From NCBI RefSeq assembly GCF_019800665.1, contig NZ_JAHVKO010000001.1, positions 682,001-746,000 of the forward strand: a stretch of 64,000 nt of DNA. Direction: 5' to 3'. The position numbers were made by a program, and so were the translations under genes. This DNA comes from Microbulbifer agarilyticus. GTDB taxonomy: Bacteria > Pseudomonadota > Gammaproteobacteria > Pseudomonadales > Cellvibrionaceae. This document shows, one piece after another, positions 1 to 8,434 of this stretch; position 1 is the first letter of the stretch; every line of letters begins with the position of its first letter. The notes below the pieces were generated by a model. It had not been told where the DNA came from and did not search any database. It saw only the letters and a list, made by a program, of their open reading frames with translations.

Positions 1-195
1 GTGCGCAGCCCTTTGCGGGATACTGAGGAGCCGATAGTTCGCCCTTGTTGGCTGGTAGACGATATCGAGAAAGCTGTGGATCTGGTGAAATCAGCAGGAG
101 CTGAAATCGCGGTTCCGCCGATGGAGATTCCCGGTAGGGGCAAATTCGCTATCTATATCAATGGCGGAATCGATCATGGGTTCTGGCAGCTATAG
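1..195 (+). CDS. VOC (glyoxalase/bleomycin-resistance-like) family protein, C-terminal part
   Basis: The frame is open from the first base and ends in TAG, so this is probably the last 64 residues of a gene that begins outside the window; the GTG at base 1 need not be the true start. The segment WLVDDIEKAVDLVKSAGAEI followed by a GKFAIYINGG strand is typical of the second beta-alpha-beta-beta-beta module of VOC proteins, small metal-dependent lyases, dioxygenases or binding proteins. The substrate cannot be told from this fragment. Confidence 0.65.
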   Translation: MRSPLRDTEEPIVRPCWLVDDIEKAVDLVKSAGAEIAVPPMEIPGRGKFAIYINGGIDHGFWQL

Positions 196-244
196 ATGTG
201 TTAGGCCACCTGCCCGGGATTGGATGTGATTTAAGAGGAGAGTT

Positions 245-547
245 ATGAGTCAGCAAGCGTTACTGGAATATTTCATTTCTAATCAATGGATTACTATTCC
301 TGCTTTCATCATTTTGGTTATCGGGATCACTTTGTGCTGGTTCGGGGGTTTGATGGCTGCGCTCACAGCAATAGGGAACCAACGTTGGCTCTGGGGTCTG
401 GTTACCATATTTCTAGGGCCCGTTACCGGAATACCATACTCCCTCCTGTACCGTGAGGCAGAATATCCGCGATCCCTGATGATGAGAGGACTATTGATCA
501 TTCTTGCCGCGGTAGTAATCTTTGGTGTCGGCTGGTTGGCTACTTAG
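245..547 (+). CDS. small hydrophobic membrane protein, function unknown
   Basis: A 100-residue protein with about three hydrophobic segments (roughly residues 15-42, 47-66 and 78-99), consistent with an inner-membrane protein. A strong ribosome binding site (AAGAGGAGAG) lies just before the ATG, which supports it as a real gene. It starts 49 bp after the VOC fragment on the same strand and may be cotranscribed with it. No family was recognised. Confidence 0.65.
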   Translation: MSQQALLEYFISNQWITIPAFIILVIGITLCWFGGLMAALTAIGNQRWLWGLVTIFLGPVTGIPYSLLYREAEYPRSLMMRGLLIILAAVVIFGVGWLAT

Positions 548-826
548 CAATATCTGGGTAGAGTGCCGTGTTTTGGCATCCATGGGGTGTGGCAGTTCGT
601 ACTACTGTTCAGTAATGTAGGTTTAGCTGTCACTATTTATTCAAAATCGTATTTTCTGCAGGTATCACTCTCACACGAAAATGTGCCCATTGAGGCCTCT
701 TCTTCGGCCGCCGGACGAATAGCGCGCTACCTGTCCGTCCATATATACCCATTCCGCCTAGTATTGACTTGTGAATACATGATGGATCTACCCGGTGGCT
801 GCCGGGTTGAAGGGTAGTTAAGGTAC
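548..826 (+). other. intergenic region, no convincing gene
   Basis: A 279-bp gap between the small membrane protein and the DUF1254 gene. Short open frames exist on both strands, but none has a good ribosome binding site or a protein-like composition. Presumably it carries the promoter of the DUF1254 gene; no clear -35/-10 pair was identified. Confidence 0.4.
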
Positions 827-2395
827 ATGCGCGCAGCTTCTTATTCCGTTTTGATCGTTTTGTGTTTGTTTCTGGCCGAGGGTTTCGCAACGGAACCGGC
901 CCGATCGGGCTACAACACACCTATCCCTGAAAGCATATTGACGCCAGAGCGCGTGGAAACATCGATCGGCGTGCTCAAATTTCAGGACGGCAGGCCGACA
1001 CCAGAAACGTCTGAAAAGCTATACAACCACCTCGATTTTATCCGTGGAACTGAAGTGTTCCTCAATTTTATTCCCATGGCCTCTCTGCAGGCACTTTATC
1101 TTGGCCACCAATCGGTTGGTGTGGATGCCATGAACAAAGTTGGAGTCACGACTAAGCTCATGGACTCTACACCGCTGTTTCTTACCGGAAATACGGACAC
1201 CGTTTACGCTTCGGCCTTTCTCGACCTGAGGAAGGCTGGTCCCGTGGTCGTTGAGATACCCCCGGGTATCGGCCCGAGTACCGTGAATGATGCCTTCTTC
1301 CGCTTTGTAGTCGACATGGGGGCGCCAGGACTAGATAAGGGAAAGGGTGGTCGTTACCTGATACTTCCGCCGGATTACCAGGGGGAGCTTGATCCGCCGG
1401 AGGGTGGGTATACCGCAAAGGTGGATGGGGAGGCGTACTTCGTTGCCAAATCTACGAGCTATGTCAATTGGCTGATAGCTCGGGGCTTCCTTGTTGATGG
1501 CAAAACGGATGCTGCCGTTCGCAGCTATGAAGGGGGGCTCCGCATCTATCCTTACTCGGAAAGAAAGCGCCCCCAAAAAATGGAGTTTATCTCTCTATCT
1601 GAGGTCCCGTTCAACACGATTCATGCCAACAATTATGATTTTTATGAAGAGATTGATGAAGTAATTCAGCGTGAGCCGACCTCGATGCTGGACCCAGAGT
1701 TGCGCGGGCTTGCGTCCTCTATCGGTATCGAAAAGGGTATACCTTTCCGTCCAGATGATCGCATGAGGAAGATATTGACAGACGCTGTTGCCGTCGGAAA
1801 CGGTACCGCTAGGGCGATCATGTTTGACAACCGATATGAGAAGGCACGCGTTTACGATGACCGGCAATGGTACAGCGCTTTTGTTGGCGGAAATTATCAA
1901 TGGTTGCGCGGTGAGAAGGGTGAAGGTGGGCGCAACCTCGATGCTCGCACTGTGTTCTTTTATCAGGCTACGGTCAACACGCCAGCGATGGTGCTCAAGA
2001 TTCCAGGTGCCGGCTCTCAGTATGCGGTAGGATATCGTGATTCGAAAGGAAACTTTCTCGACGGCGGCCGCTATTACAAATTGACGATACCCAAGAATGT
2101 TCCCGCGAAGGATTTCTGGTCGGTTGTTGTATATGACCCACAAACACGTTCTGAGCTACAAACCGGGCAGACCTTTCCATCTAAGAACGATATGCGAGAC
2201 AGCCTAAAGACCAATGCAGATGGTTCGGTTGATCTTTACTTCGGCCCAAAGGCACCCAGAGACTCCAAGGAGAACTGGATACAAACAGTACCTGGCAAGG
2301 GCTGGTTTGCGATTCTCAGGCTCTACGGCCCAACCGAAGAGTGGTTTTCGAAGGAATGGAGGCCAGGAGATTTTGAACCAATAACGATGGAGTGA
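827..2395 (+). CDS. DUF1254 / DUF1214 domain-containing exported protein
   Basis: A 522-residue protein with an N-terminal signal peptide (about residues 1-22, ending near EGFA), then a DUF1254 region (roughly residues 60-190; GNTDTVYASAFLDL segment) and a C-terminal DUF1214 region (roughly residues 390-500; FWSVVVYDPQTRS and GWFAILRLYGP). Proteins with this pair are common in marine and soil Proteobacteria and are exported; their activity is not established. The length is normal for the family. The ATG at 827 has only a weak upstream purine stretch but places the signal peptide at the very N-terminus. It appears monocistronic. Confidence 0.85.
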   Translation: MRAASYSVLIVLCLFLAEGFATEPARSGYNTPIPESILTPERVETSIGVLKFQDGRPTPETSEKLYNHLDFIRGTEVFLNFIPMASLQALYLGHQSVGVDAMNKVGVTTKLMDSTPLFLTGNTDTVYASAFLDLRKAGPVVVEIPPGIGPSTVNDAFFRFVVDMGAPGLDKGKGGRYLILPPDYQGELDPPEGGYTAKVDGEAYFVAKSTSYVNWLIARGFLVDGKTDAAVRSYEGGLRIYPYSERKRPQKMEFISLSEVPFNTIHANNYDFYEEIDEVIQREPTSMLDPELRGLASSIGIEKGIPFRPDDRMRKILTDAVAVGNGTARAIMFDNRYEKARVYDDRQWYSAFVGGNYQWLRGEKGEGGRNLDARTVFFYQATVNTPAMVLKIPGAGSQYAVGYRDSKGNFLDGGRYYKLTIPKNVPAKDFWSVVVYDPQTRSELQTGQTFPSKNDMRDSLKTNADGSVDLYFGPKAPRDSKENWIQTVPGKGWFAILRLYGPTEEWFSKEWRPGDFEPITME

Positions 2396-2732
2396 CTTGT
2401 ATTGCCGTTAGGCCGTCTTGGTCCCGCCGTTTCGTGTACTAGTTGGACGGCAAGCGGTACGGGGTCGGTGTTAGCTTCTTTGTGGGGAAGAGCAAAGGCT
2501 GGCTAGTCCGCGCATCGTCGGATTTCACTAGCTATTTCAATATAGTCTGCCAGCCCTTCAGAATGTCTCCATTTAATTGGTTCGCGCGTACTAGATAACT
2601 GCTTGTTTTAATTAAAAAATTTACGGTTCTATATTTTTAAAATATCATTTGCTTGCCACGACAAAAAGTGCTTGGCGTCACGTAGTTTGTTGTGACTCAC
2701 GGAAAACTCGCACGGCTCTATAAGGACTTAAC
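2396..2732 (+). other. AT-rich intergenic region
   Basis: A 337-bp gap with a pronounced A/T-rich stretch near 2605-2650 (runs of A and T around AAAAAATTTACGG). It contains no convincing open frame and no strong hairpin. It probably holds the promoter of the following 199-residue gene; the low GC content relative to the surroundings fits a horizontally acquired or silenced locus, but that is inference. Confidence 0.4.
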
Positions 2733-3332
2733 ATGCCAGCAATTGATGTTCAAACCGTTAAAAATCTATTGGAAGGCGGCGGAAAAATTATTTTCAACCG
2801 CAACAATATCAGTCCAACAAAGTGCTCAATGCAGGCGAAGCTGCCTGCGCCACTGGGTACTTTTGATAATACTCTGATGGCGAAAGCCACAATTGCCGAC
2901 AACACCATCAAAATGGTGGCGACAAAAGATAATGATCTTACAGCTAACGCTGTGAATGTGCTTTATGAAGATCAGTACGCGACTACCGGCAGTATTAAGC
3001 CGCCCGGCTACATCTTTTCCGATAGCTTTGGTGGTTGCTCGTTTTACCTGTTTCGGGGACCGATGGGTAATATCCATGGTGCGCACGCTTCCAGGGGGAA
3101 CCATGGTCAGGTCACTGACCCCACTTCCTACTTTACCAACCGTGGTGGTACGCTCCTGTATACCTGGCATAGTAAAGGTAATATTCCCGAGAAGCGTTTA
3201 ATGAACTACGAGCTTGGTGCTGTACTTGCGGTAGTAAACGCCGACGTAACGGATATCTTTTGCATTACCACAAAAAATCAGAAGGTCACGTCTGTAATTG
3301 GCCATGAGCAGGTCAGTAACTCGGCAGGTTAA
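2733..3332 (+). CDS. unrecognised 199-residue protein with CNF/BLF1-like Cys-His motif
   Basis: The start is supported by an AAGGA motif 5 bases before the ATG. No signal peptide or membrane segment is seen. I do not recognise the family. The middle holds a GGC motif (Cys102) followed by a hydrophobic strand, a Gly-rich turn and a second strand ending in His115 and His118 (GGCSFYLFR ... GNIHGAH). This resembles the catalytic element of papain-like glutamine deamidases (CNF1: SGC with Cys866 and His881, 15 apart; BLF1: LSGC with Cys94 and His106). Here Cys-His spacing is 13 or 16. Similarity is judged by eye over about 20 residues only. The gene stands alone and is closed by a strong terminator at 3403-3438. 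It could equally be an unrelated all-beta protein. Confidence 0.75.
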   Translation: MPAIDVQTVKNLLEGGGKIIFNRNNISPTKCSMQAKLPAPLGTFDNTLMAKATIADNTIKMVATKDNDLTANAVNVLYEDQYATTGSIKPPGYIFSDSFGGCSFYLFRGPMGNIHGAHASRGNHGQVTDPTSYFTNRGGTLLYTWHSKGNIPEKRLMNYELGAVLAVVNADVTDIFCITTKNQKVTSVIGHEQVSNSAG

Positions 3333-3402
3333 ACGTTATGCCAAAAGGCATTGACTGCTAGTGGCTGATGGCTGGCTTCACTTATTGTCTATGTGTACAT
3401 CG

Positions 3403-3438
3403 AGCCGACAGAAATGGTCTATTTCTGTCGGCTTTTTT
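3403..3438 (+). terminator. rho-independent terminator of the 199-residue gene
   Basis: Perfect 13-bp arms AGCCGACAGAAAT / ATTTCTGTCGGCT with a GGTCT loop, running into six T. It separates the 199-residue gene from the DUF2007 gene. Confidence 0.9.
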
Positions 3439-3516
3439 CTTTAGCGAAGTATAATTCCGGGAATATTAAATTGATTGTTCCGTCCAGCTACCTTTTGTCG
3501 GCAATAGGAGATTGCT

Positions 3517-3828
3517 ATCAAACTCGTATATACCCATGAGAATATCGCAATTGCCTCGAACGTTCAGTCGGTGCTCGAGGCCGCCGGAATTGAAACCGTG
3601 CTGAAAAACGAGTTTTCTGGGGCAGGGCGAGGCGAGTTGGGCGTATTTGATACCTGGCCTGAAGTATGGGTGCGTTCTGAAGCGCAGTATGCAAAAGCTC
3701 AGCAGATAGTTGATTCGATTTCGGAGCTTCCCGAAGGTGGTGAATGGCTATGCAGGAATTGTGGTGAAGAAAACGGCGCAGCATTTTTCACTTGCTGGCA
3801 CTGCCAGTCTGTGAAGCCCGAGTTTTAG
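3517..3828 (+). CDS. DUF2007 protein with C-terminal zinc ribbon; apparent non-AUG start
   Basis: The frame encodes KLVYTHENIAIASN... at its N-terminus, the typical beginning of DUF2007 (putative signal-transducing) proteins, and ends with a CRNC ... CWHC zinc-ribbon motif. An in-frame TAG lies at 3505-3507, and no ATG, GTG or TTG occurs in frame until the GTG at 3571, which would remove the conserved first strand. A good AGGAG (3506-3510) lies 6 bases before ATC at 3517 (ATC AAA CTC, read as MKL), so ATC is the best start; ATT at 3511 is an alternative but lies too close to the Shine-Dalgarno site. The product would be about 103 residues. A sequencing error replacing ATG is also possible. 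Confidence 0.7.
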   Translation: MKLVYTHENIAIASNVQSVLEAAGIETVLKNEFSGAGRGELGVFDTWPEVWVRSEAQYAKAQQIVDSISELPEGGEWLCRNCGEENGAAFFTCWHCQSVKPEF

Positions 3829-4000
3829 CCTGAGCATTCGCTTCGCCCTTCATATAATCAGCCATGTATTTATATGTACTAATCTGGCGCGGGCTTGTCG
3901 TGCCTGGGCGTCGAGATTATCGCCAGTACAGTTGAATCGTCATAATCTGCCACTCTGGTACTAATATTCTCTCGAGATTTCCCCCATTTTCGAGAGAGAT

Positions 4001-4603
4001 ATGCTGCTAGGAAAAAATCGTCTTGAAGCATTTAGTGACGGTGTCTTTGCGATACTGATTACGCTTTTAATCCTTGAGATCGAAATTCCTGAATTAAGTA
4101 AGGCCGATAGCCGCAGCATGCTAGAAGGCCTAGTTGTACTGTTACCGAAATTCTCGGCATTTGTGCTCAGTTATCTTGTGCTCGCAATCTACTGGCTTAG
4201 TCACCATGATCTTTTTGCGAGAATCAAGTATGTAAACGGTAAGATTCTCTGGTTGAACCTCTTGCTTCTTTTGCCAATGTGCGTAATTCCGTTTACTACG
4301 TCACTCGCTGGCGATTACCCGAGTAGTTCAATCAGTGTATTCATTTATGCCATACATATAACGATCATTGGGATCGGCTATACATTATTTGAACGCTACC
4401 TGGACACTTTAGCCTCGAAGAAATCTCTAGATGGCAGTGTTTCACTCGCGAGTCATAACTTACGTAATGATCTTGCTGTTGCCCTAAACGTGGCTGCATG
4501 TGTCGTTGCATTTCTATGGCCTCCTGCGTCCTTTGCGTTGTTATTTTGTTCTCGTCTAGTTCTGCTGATTTCCTATTGGAGAGTCTCTTCGGAGAAAGGA
4601 TGA
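4001..4603 (+). CDS. TMEM175 family potassium-channel-like protein (DUF1211)
   Basis: A 200-residue protein with about five to six hydrophobic segments. The N-terminal helix carries the family signature FSDG (residues 11-14, in RLEAFSDGVFAI), and the length matches bacterial TMEM175 proteins of one six-helix repeat. Bacterial members form tetrameric K+ leak channels in the inner membrane; that function is taken from the family. The 172-bp gap upstream and the absence of close same-strand partners suggest its own promoter. Confidence 0.88.
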   Translation: MLLGKNRLEAFSDGVFAILITLLILEIEIPELSKADSRSMLEGLVVLLPKFSAFVLSYLVLAIYWLSHHDLFARIKYVNGKILWLNLLLLLPMCVIPFTTSLAGDYPSSSISVFIYAIHITIIGIGYTLFERYLDTLASKKSLDGSVSLASHNLRNDLAVALNVAACVVAFLWPPASFALLFCSRLVLLISYWRVSSEKG

Positions 4604-4775
4604 TAAATTTCTTAGCGCTTTGGCTGATGATCTATCGAGAAAGAGGAAGAGTAGGGGGCAGGAATTCCTGTGTTTCGTTATTCATTGGGGCGTCATACAT
4701 TGGGCTATGGTTGTAGCAATTATCGGACCGTGTCATCTGTCGGATGTCACCTTAATTGCTATAGGGTTGTTACTT

Positions 4776-5621
4776 ATGCCATATGAGAATTTTCAGACGT
4801 TTACTGTGGAAGTCAAAGGCGCTGTTGCCTGGGTTACTTTTGACTTTCCACCAGTGAATGTCCAGGGTCAGCAAATGTTGGCGGATCTGAATGCCTTAGC
4901 GTTTCGCCTTGAAAATGATCGCAGCGTAAAGGTCGTCGTCTTCCAATCTGCGAATCCAGATATCTGGGTTTGCCACTACGACACCGATTTGCTGAAAGAA
5001 ATGCCTACGGAGGCTATAGCCCGTGATGAAGCCGAAGTGCTCGACTTGCAGGCCGTTTGTGAGCGTATGAGTAAGGTCCCGCAGGCAACAATTGCAAAGC
5101 TTGAAGGTATGGCTCGCGGTGGCGGCCATGAATTCGCGCTGGCGCTGGATATGCGGTTTGGGGCCCGGGGCAAATACAAGATGATGCAGATGGAAGTCGC
5201 CATGGGTATTTTGCCATGTGGTGGTGGCGCATCACGGATGGCGCGTCAGGCCGGGCTAGGACGTGCGCTCGAGATCTGTCTGAGTGCGAGAGATTTTGAT
5301 GCAGATGAGGCCGAAGCGTACGGGACCATCAACAAGGCGCTGGATCCGGATGAAATTGGGCCTTACGTAGAAAACCTTGCCAACCGGATCGCGAAATGGC
5401 CTGCGCATTCTATTAATGCAACCAAGAAAATGGTGTATGAATCGATTGATCGGCCGATCGTTGATGCCTTAAAAGCCGAGGCTTACTGGTTGTACCAGGC
5501 AACAAGCCATACCCCCGCGGTGAAGCGTTTTACGTGGGCCAATGATGAGGGCGCACAGTTTGACTTGGAGAACCAGAAAAACTGGGAGAAGCTGGTGGTT
5601 CAGGTACAGGATGTGAATTGA
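4776..5621 (+). CDS. enoyl-CoA hydratase/isomerase family protein
   Basis: A 281-residue crotonase-fold protein. The ATG at 4776 gives the expected N-terminus (MPYENFQTF); the open frame extends further up but that part is not crotonase-like. The oxyanion-hole and acid/base region GGGHEF (residues 115-120) places Glu119 where hydratases have their first catalytic Glu, and Glu140 in MMQMEVAMG matches the second, so a hydratase is plausible. The substrate is unknown, since many paralogues act on diverse acyl-CoAs. It stands alone between TMEM175 and the recombinase. Confidence 0.85.
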   Translation: MPYENFQTFTVEVKGAVAWVTFDFPPVNVQGQQMLADLNALAFRLENDRSVKVVVFQSANPDIWVCHYDTDLLKEMPTEAIARDEAEVLDLQAVCERMSKVPQATIAKLEGMARGGGHEFALALDMRFGARGKYKMMQMEVAMGILPCGGGASRMARQAGLGRALEICLSARDFDADEAEAYGTINKALDPDEIGPYVENLANRIAKWPAHSINATKKMVYESIDRPIVDALKAEAYWLYQATSHTPAVKRFTWANDEGAQFDLENQKNWEKLVVQVQDVN

Positions 5622-5750
5622 TCGGGAGTACGGTAAGAGGACCCAGCCATAGGTAGCGCACATTAGTTCCGATACCCTTTAGTATTCGACATAGGGTATT
5701 TATGCCTTTAGAATGGTTTCTTTACTGAAATCCGGACTTCAGGCGTACCT

Positions 5751-6995
5751 ATGGCTATCCCGCAACCCGTCCCGCTGTATCCCACATACGGTGAGCTTAA
5801 GGACCTGAGCTTTAACGATTACCCCGATCTACATACGTTTCTCCAGGATGGTGAATCCTGGTGGCTCCCGCACTGGCTCTGGGGCCAGGCGTTTCTCAGC
5901 TATACCGGTCGCAATAAGTCTGAACATACCTACACACGTTTCCGTAACGAAACCGAGCGTTTTCTCTTGTGGTTGTTTCTGGTTAAAGGTGTGCCCATGG
6001 AGCGGCTACGTAAGGCAGACATTCTGGAATACGCAGATTTCTGCTGGCAGCCACCGGTTGATTGGATCTGTCTGGCAAATCATGACAAATTTCAGTTCAA
6101 CAATGGTCGCTTTGAAGCCAACCCTGCCTGGGCACCATTTAAGCTGAAAGTGCCTAAAAGTCTCGAAAATACGAATTCTGAGCCGGATAAACGCAAATAT
6201 AAGCCATCCCAACAGACCTTAACGGCGACCTTTACCGGGATTGTCGCGTTCTATAAGTACTTAATGAACGAGGAGTATCTGTACGGTAATCCCGCGCAGA
6301 TAGCCAAGCGCGATTGCCGACATTTCATCAAGGACGCACAGGTCAAGGAAGTCCGCCGGTTATCCGAAGCGCAGTGGCAATACGTATTCGATGTCGCATT
6401 GACGATGGCCGATGAAGATCCGATCTATGAGCGCAGCTTGTTTGTAATCTGTGCCTTAAAGACACTGTTTTTACGGATTTCCGAGCTGTCTGAGCGTGCG
6501 CAATGGAGTCCGGTCATGAGCCATTTTTGGCAGGATTCAGACGCCAACTGGTGGCTAAAGATCTTCGGGAAAGGCCGGAAATTACGTGATATCACGGTGC
6601 CAGATAGCTTTATCCCGTTCCTCAAGCGTTACCGCGCATACCGCGGTATGAGCCCTTTTCCCTCCGCGGGCGAAAATCAGCCGATCGTGGAGAAAATTCG
6701 CGGTCAGGGTGGCATGACGTCCAGGCAGCTTACCCGTGTGGTACAGCAGGTTTTCGACCGTGCCTATGAAGAAATGCGGCAGGCCGAGGGTGAAGATCAT
6801 GCGTACAAGCTGAAAGAGGCTTCCAGCCACTGGTTGCGGCATACCGGCGCAAGTATGGAGGTGGAGCGTGGCCGTGCACTTAAGGATCTCTCGGAGGATT
6901 TGGGGCACTCAAGTATGGCGATAACCGATACGGTCTACGTTCATACGGAAAGCAGGGTTCGTGCGAAAAGTGGTAAGCAACGGGATGTCAAATAG
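5751..6995 (+). CDS. tyrosine recombinase / site-specific integrase
   Basis: A 414-residue protein with an N-terminal SAM-like DNA-binding region (about residues 50-180) and a C-terminal phage-integrase catalytic domain. All catalytic positions are present: Arg242 (LFLRISEL), Lys274 (GKGRKLRD), His360-x-x-Arg363 (HWLRHTG), His386 (LGHSSM) and Tyr396 (TDTVYVH). It is therefore likely an active DNA-cleaving recombinase. No excisionase, phage or transposon gene and no tRNA lies beside it, so it may be a remnant, or a stand-alone recombinase acting on a nearby site such as the inverted repeat at 7022-7063. Confidence 0.9.
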   Translation: MAIPQPVPLYPTYGELKDLSFNDYPDLHTFLQDGESWWLPHWLWGQAFLSYTGRNKSEHTYTRFRNETERFLLWLFLVKGVPMERLRKADILEYADFCWQPPVDWICLANHDKFQFNNGRFEANPAWAPFKLKVPKSLENTNSEPDKRKYKPSQQTLTATFTGIVAFYKYLMNEEYLYGNPAQIAKRDCRHFIKDAQVKEVRRLSEAQWQYVFDVALTMADEDPIYERSLFVICALKTLFLRISELSERAQWSPVMSHFWQDSDANWWLKIFGKGRKLRDITVPDSFIPFLKRYRAYRGMSPFPSAGENQPIVEKIRGQGGMTSRQLTRVVQQVFDRAYEEMRQAEGEDHAYKLKEASSHWLRHTGASMEVERGRALKDLSEDLGHSSMAITDTVYVHTESRVRAKSGKQRDVK

Positions 6996-7021
6996 GCCAA
7001 TAGTTCGAGCTATGCGAGTTG

Positions 7022-7063
7022 GCTCGGCCTATTCCACATCAAATGTTTTGGAATAGACCGAGC
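7022..7063. repeat. 15-bp imperfect inverted repeat between recombinase and ccdA
   Basis: Arms GCTCGGCCTATTCCA (7022-7036) and TGGAATAGACCGAGC (7049-7063) match at 14 of 15 positions around a 12-bp centre. It lies between two convergent genes. There is no T-run on either side, so it is not a classical intrinsic terminator; in minus-strand RNA the mismatch becomes a G-U pair. It could be a transcript-end hairpin or a recombinase binding site. Confidence 0.6.
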
Positions 7064-7088
7064 GCAAATTCGCGACTTGGTAAATTGG

Positions 7089-7802
7089 TTACAGGGAGAG
7101 CGCCCAGTCCGGCAGAATACCGAGCGCGAATGCCTCAAGCACCTTGTCCATACCCGTCAGCACCATAACGCCCAGAATCAACAGAAGAATGCCCAGCACC
7201 TTCTTCGCACGTTCACCATTCGTCATGATGCCGCCACGCCAGCGATTCAGGAGTCTGCCTGACAGATAGGCCGCTACCAGTAGCGCAGATGCGGTGCCCA
7301 CACCAAACACAAACATCACCAGAAAAGCCGTTGGAACCTGCTGTCCCACAGAGGCAAGGGCGATGGCTGCGCCCAGCGTTGGTCCGACACACGGCAGCCA
7401 TACCAGTCCCAGCAGGGCGCCCATAAAGAACTGCCCTGCTCCACTGCTTTCCGTCGAGTCGCTGCTGGTACCAAAACCACTTGTGAGACGTGACAGCTGT
7501 CCACTGAGCCAGTATCCCAAACGGGGAATGATCAGTGTCAACGCGACGAAAATGAGCAACACTGCGGCAAAATTTCGGTAAGCGACCGGATCCAACCCAA
7601 GGTTGATCAATAACAGCGTGAGCACGGTGCCCGCTATGGCAAATGCACAGGCGAGCCCTAGGGACATAAACAGCGGGCCGCGTCGCCCGCCCGTGCTCGA
7701 TGAGGTCATGACCACCGGGACCAGCGGCCAGACGCAAGGAGACAAGATCCCTACGATCCCTGCAATAAAGGCAAGCGGGATTGCTGCAAACTCCAATCCC
7801 AT
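7089..7802 (-). CDS. CcdA/DsbD-like transmembrane thiol-disulfide transporter
   Basis: A 237-residue polytopic membrane protein of the CcdA family, with about six hydrophobic segments and the two conserved Pro-flanked cysteines: Cys23 in LSPCVWPLVP and Cys138 in WLPCVGPTLG. This family carries electrons from cytoplasmic thioredoxin across the inner membrane to periplasmic thiol proteins. Its start overlaps the stop of the upstream thioredoxin-like gene by ATGA, so the two are translationally coupled and probably act together, like the separated parts of DsbD. It could serve cytochrome c maturation or general periplasmic reduction. Confidence 0.87.
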   Translation of the reverse strand: MGLEFAAIPLAFIAGIVGILSPCVWPLVPVVMTSSSTGGRRGPLFMSLGLACAFAIAGTVLTLLLINLGLDPVAYRNFAAVLLIFVALTLIIPRLGYWLSGQLSRLTSGFGTSSDSTESSGAGQFFMGALLGLVWLPCVGPTLGAAIALASVGQQVPTAFLVMFVFGVGTASALLVAAYLSGRLLNRWRGGIMTNGERAKKVLGILLLILGVMVLTGMDKVLEAFALGILPDWALSL

Positions 7803-8221
7803 CAGGAGTTACCCTTGTTGGCCTGCGCCACGGCCTGATCGATCTTATCGGCGATCACGTCCATACGCGTTTCGGCAACGCTGAACCAGGTCTGCTTGTC
7901 GCCAGCAAACAACACGAGAGTTGACTGCCGTGGTGCACGGAAGTGGCGAACCCATTCTTTATCTGCGTCGAAATCGACGATCAATACATGAAACTTCTTG
8001 TCCGGATTGCTTTCTCGATATTCCTGCAAGACTTTCTGCTGTTTTGCACAGGTTGGACACCAGTCCGCGAATACGTCCACGAGTACAACCTCACCGGCAG
8101 CGCGCAGCTCGTTAAAGCGCTCTTCGGTGAAGGGCTCTTTGTTTGCGGCGTTAGCGGTCGATACGAGGCAGAAAGTTAGTGTGAGTAAGGTAAACAGCTG
8201 CTTGATCGGTGATAGCGACAT
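7802..8221 (-). CDS. periplasmic thioredoxin-family protein
   Basis: The start at 8221 gives a 139-residue product beginning with a signal peptide (about residues 1-25, ending STANA); the longer open frame upstream is not used because it would bury the signal peptide. The redox motif WCPTC has Cys55 and Cys58 after the typical VVLVDVFAD strand. It likely receives electrons from the CcdA-like protein encoded directly downstream (4-bp overlap) and reduces periplasmic disulfides. Substrates are unknown. Confidence 0.86.
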   Translation of the reverse strand: MSLSPIKQLFTLLTLTFCLVSTANAANKEPFTEERFNELRAAGEVVLVDVFADWCPTCAKQQKVLQEYRESNPDKKFHVLIVDFDADKEWVRHFRAPRQSTLVLFAGDKQTWFSVAETRMDVIADKIDQAVAQANKGNS

Positions 8222-8258
8222 GTAGGTGGCTTCCTTTGGTTGTCTCAAAACACGATTG

Positions 8259-8298
8259 GCGTGATGGCCGGAGGTGCCGTTAGGCACGCCCATCACGC
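8259..8298 (-). terminator. hairpin downstream of btuF, possible terminator
   Basis: Outer arms GCGTGATGG (8259-8267) / CCATCACGC (8290-8298) and inner arms GTGCC / GGCAC form a long stem. On the minus strand it is followed by a weak T-rich stretch (GTGTTTTGAG). It lies between btuF and the thioredoxin gene and may end the B12 operon. Confidence 0.45.
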
Positions 8299-8434
8299 GG
8301 AATCCCATTTGGTCGTACGGGCAGTGCGGTTTCTTACACTTGTTCGCAAAAAAAATATGGCGGGCACGGCAGTGCGCGGGATGAGCCGTTTTATGGCTGG
8401 AGGTAGGCTGTCGCTTGGGTGGGGAGATGGCGCC

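Noticed and set aside
563..817. 84-codon open frame before the DUF1254 gene
   Set aside because: Lacks a ribosome binding site and ordered composition; treated as intergenic.
5751..6995. Integrase as the edge of a genomic island
   Set aside because: No tRNA, direct repeats or mobile-element genes were seen on either side.
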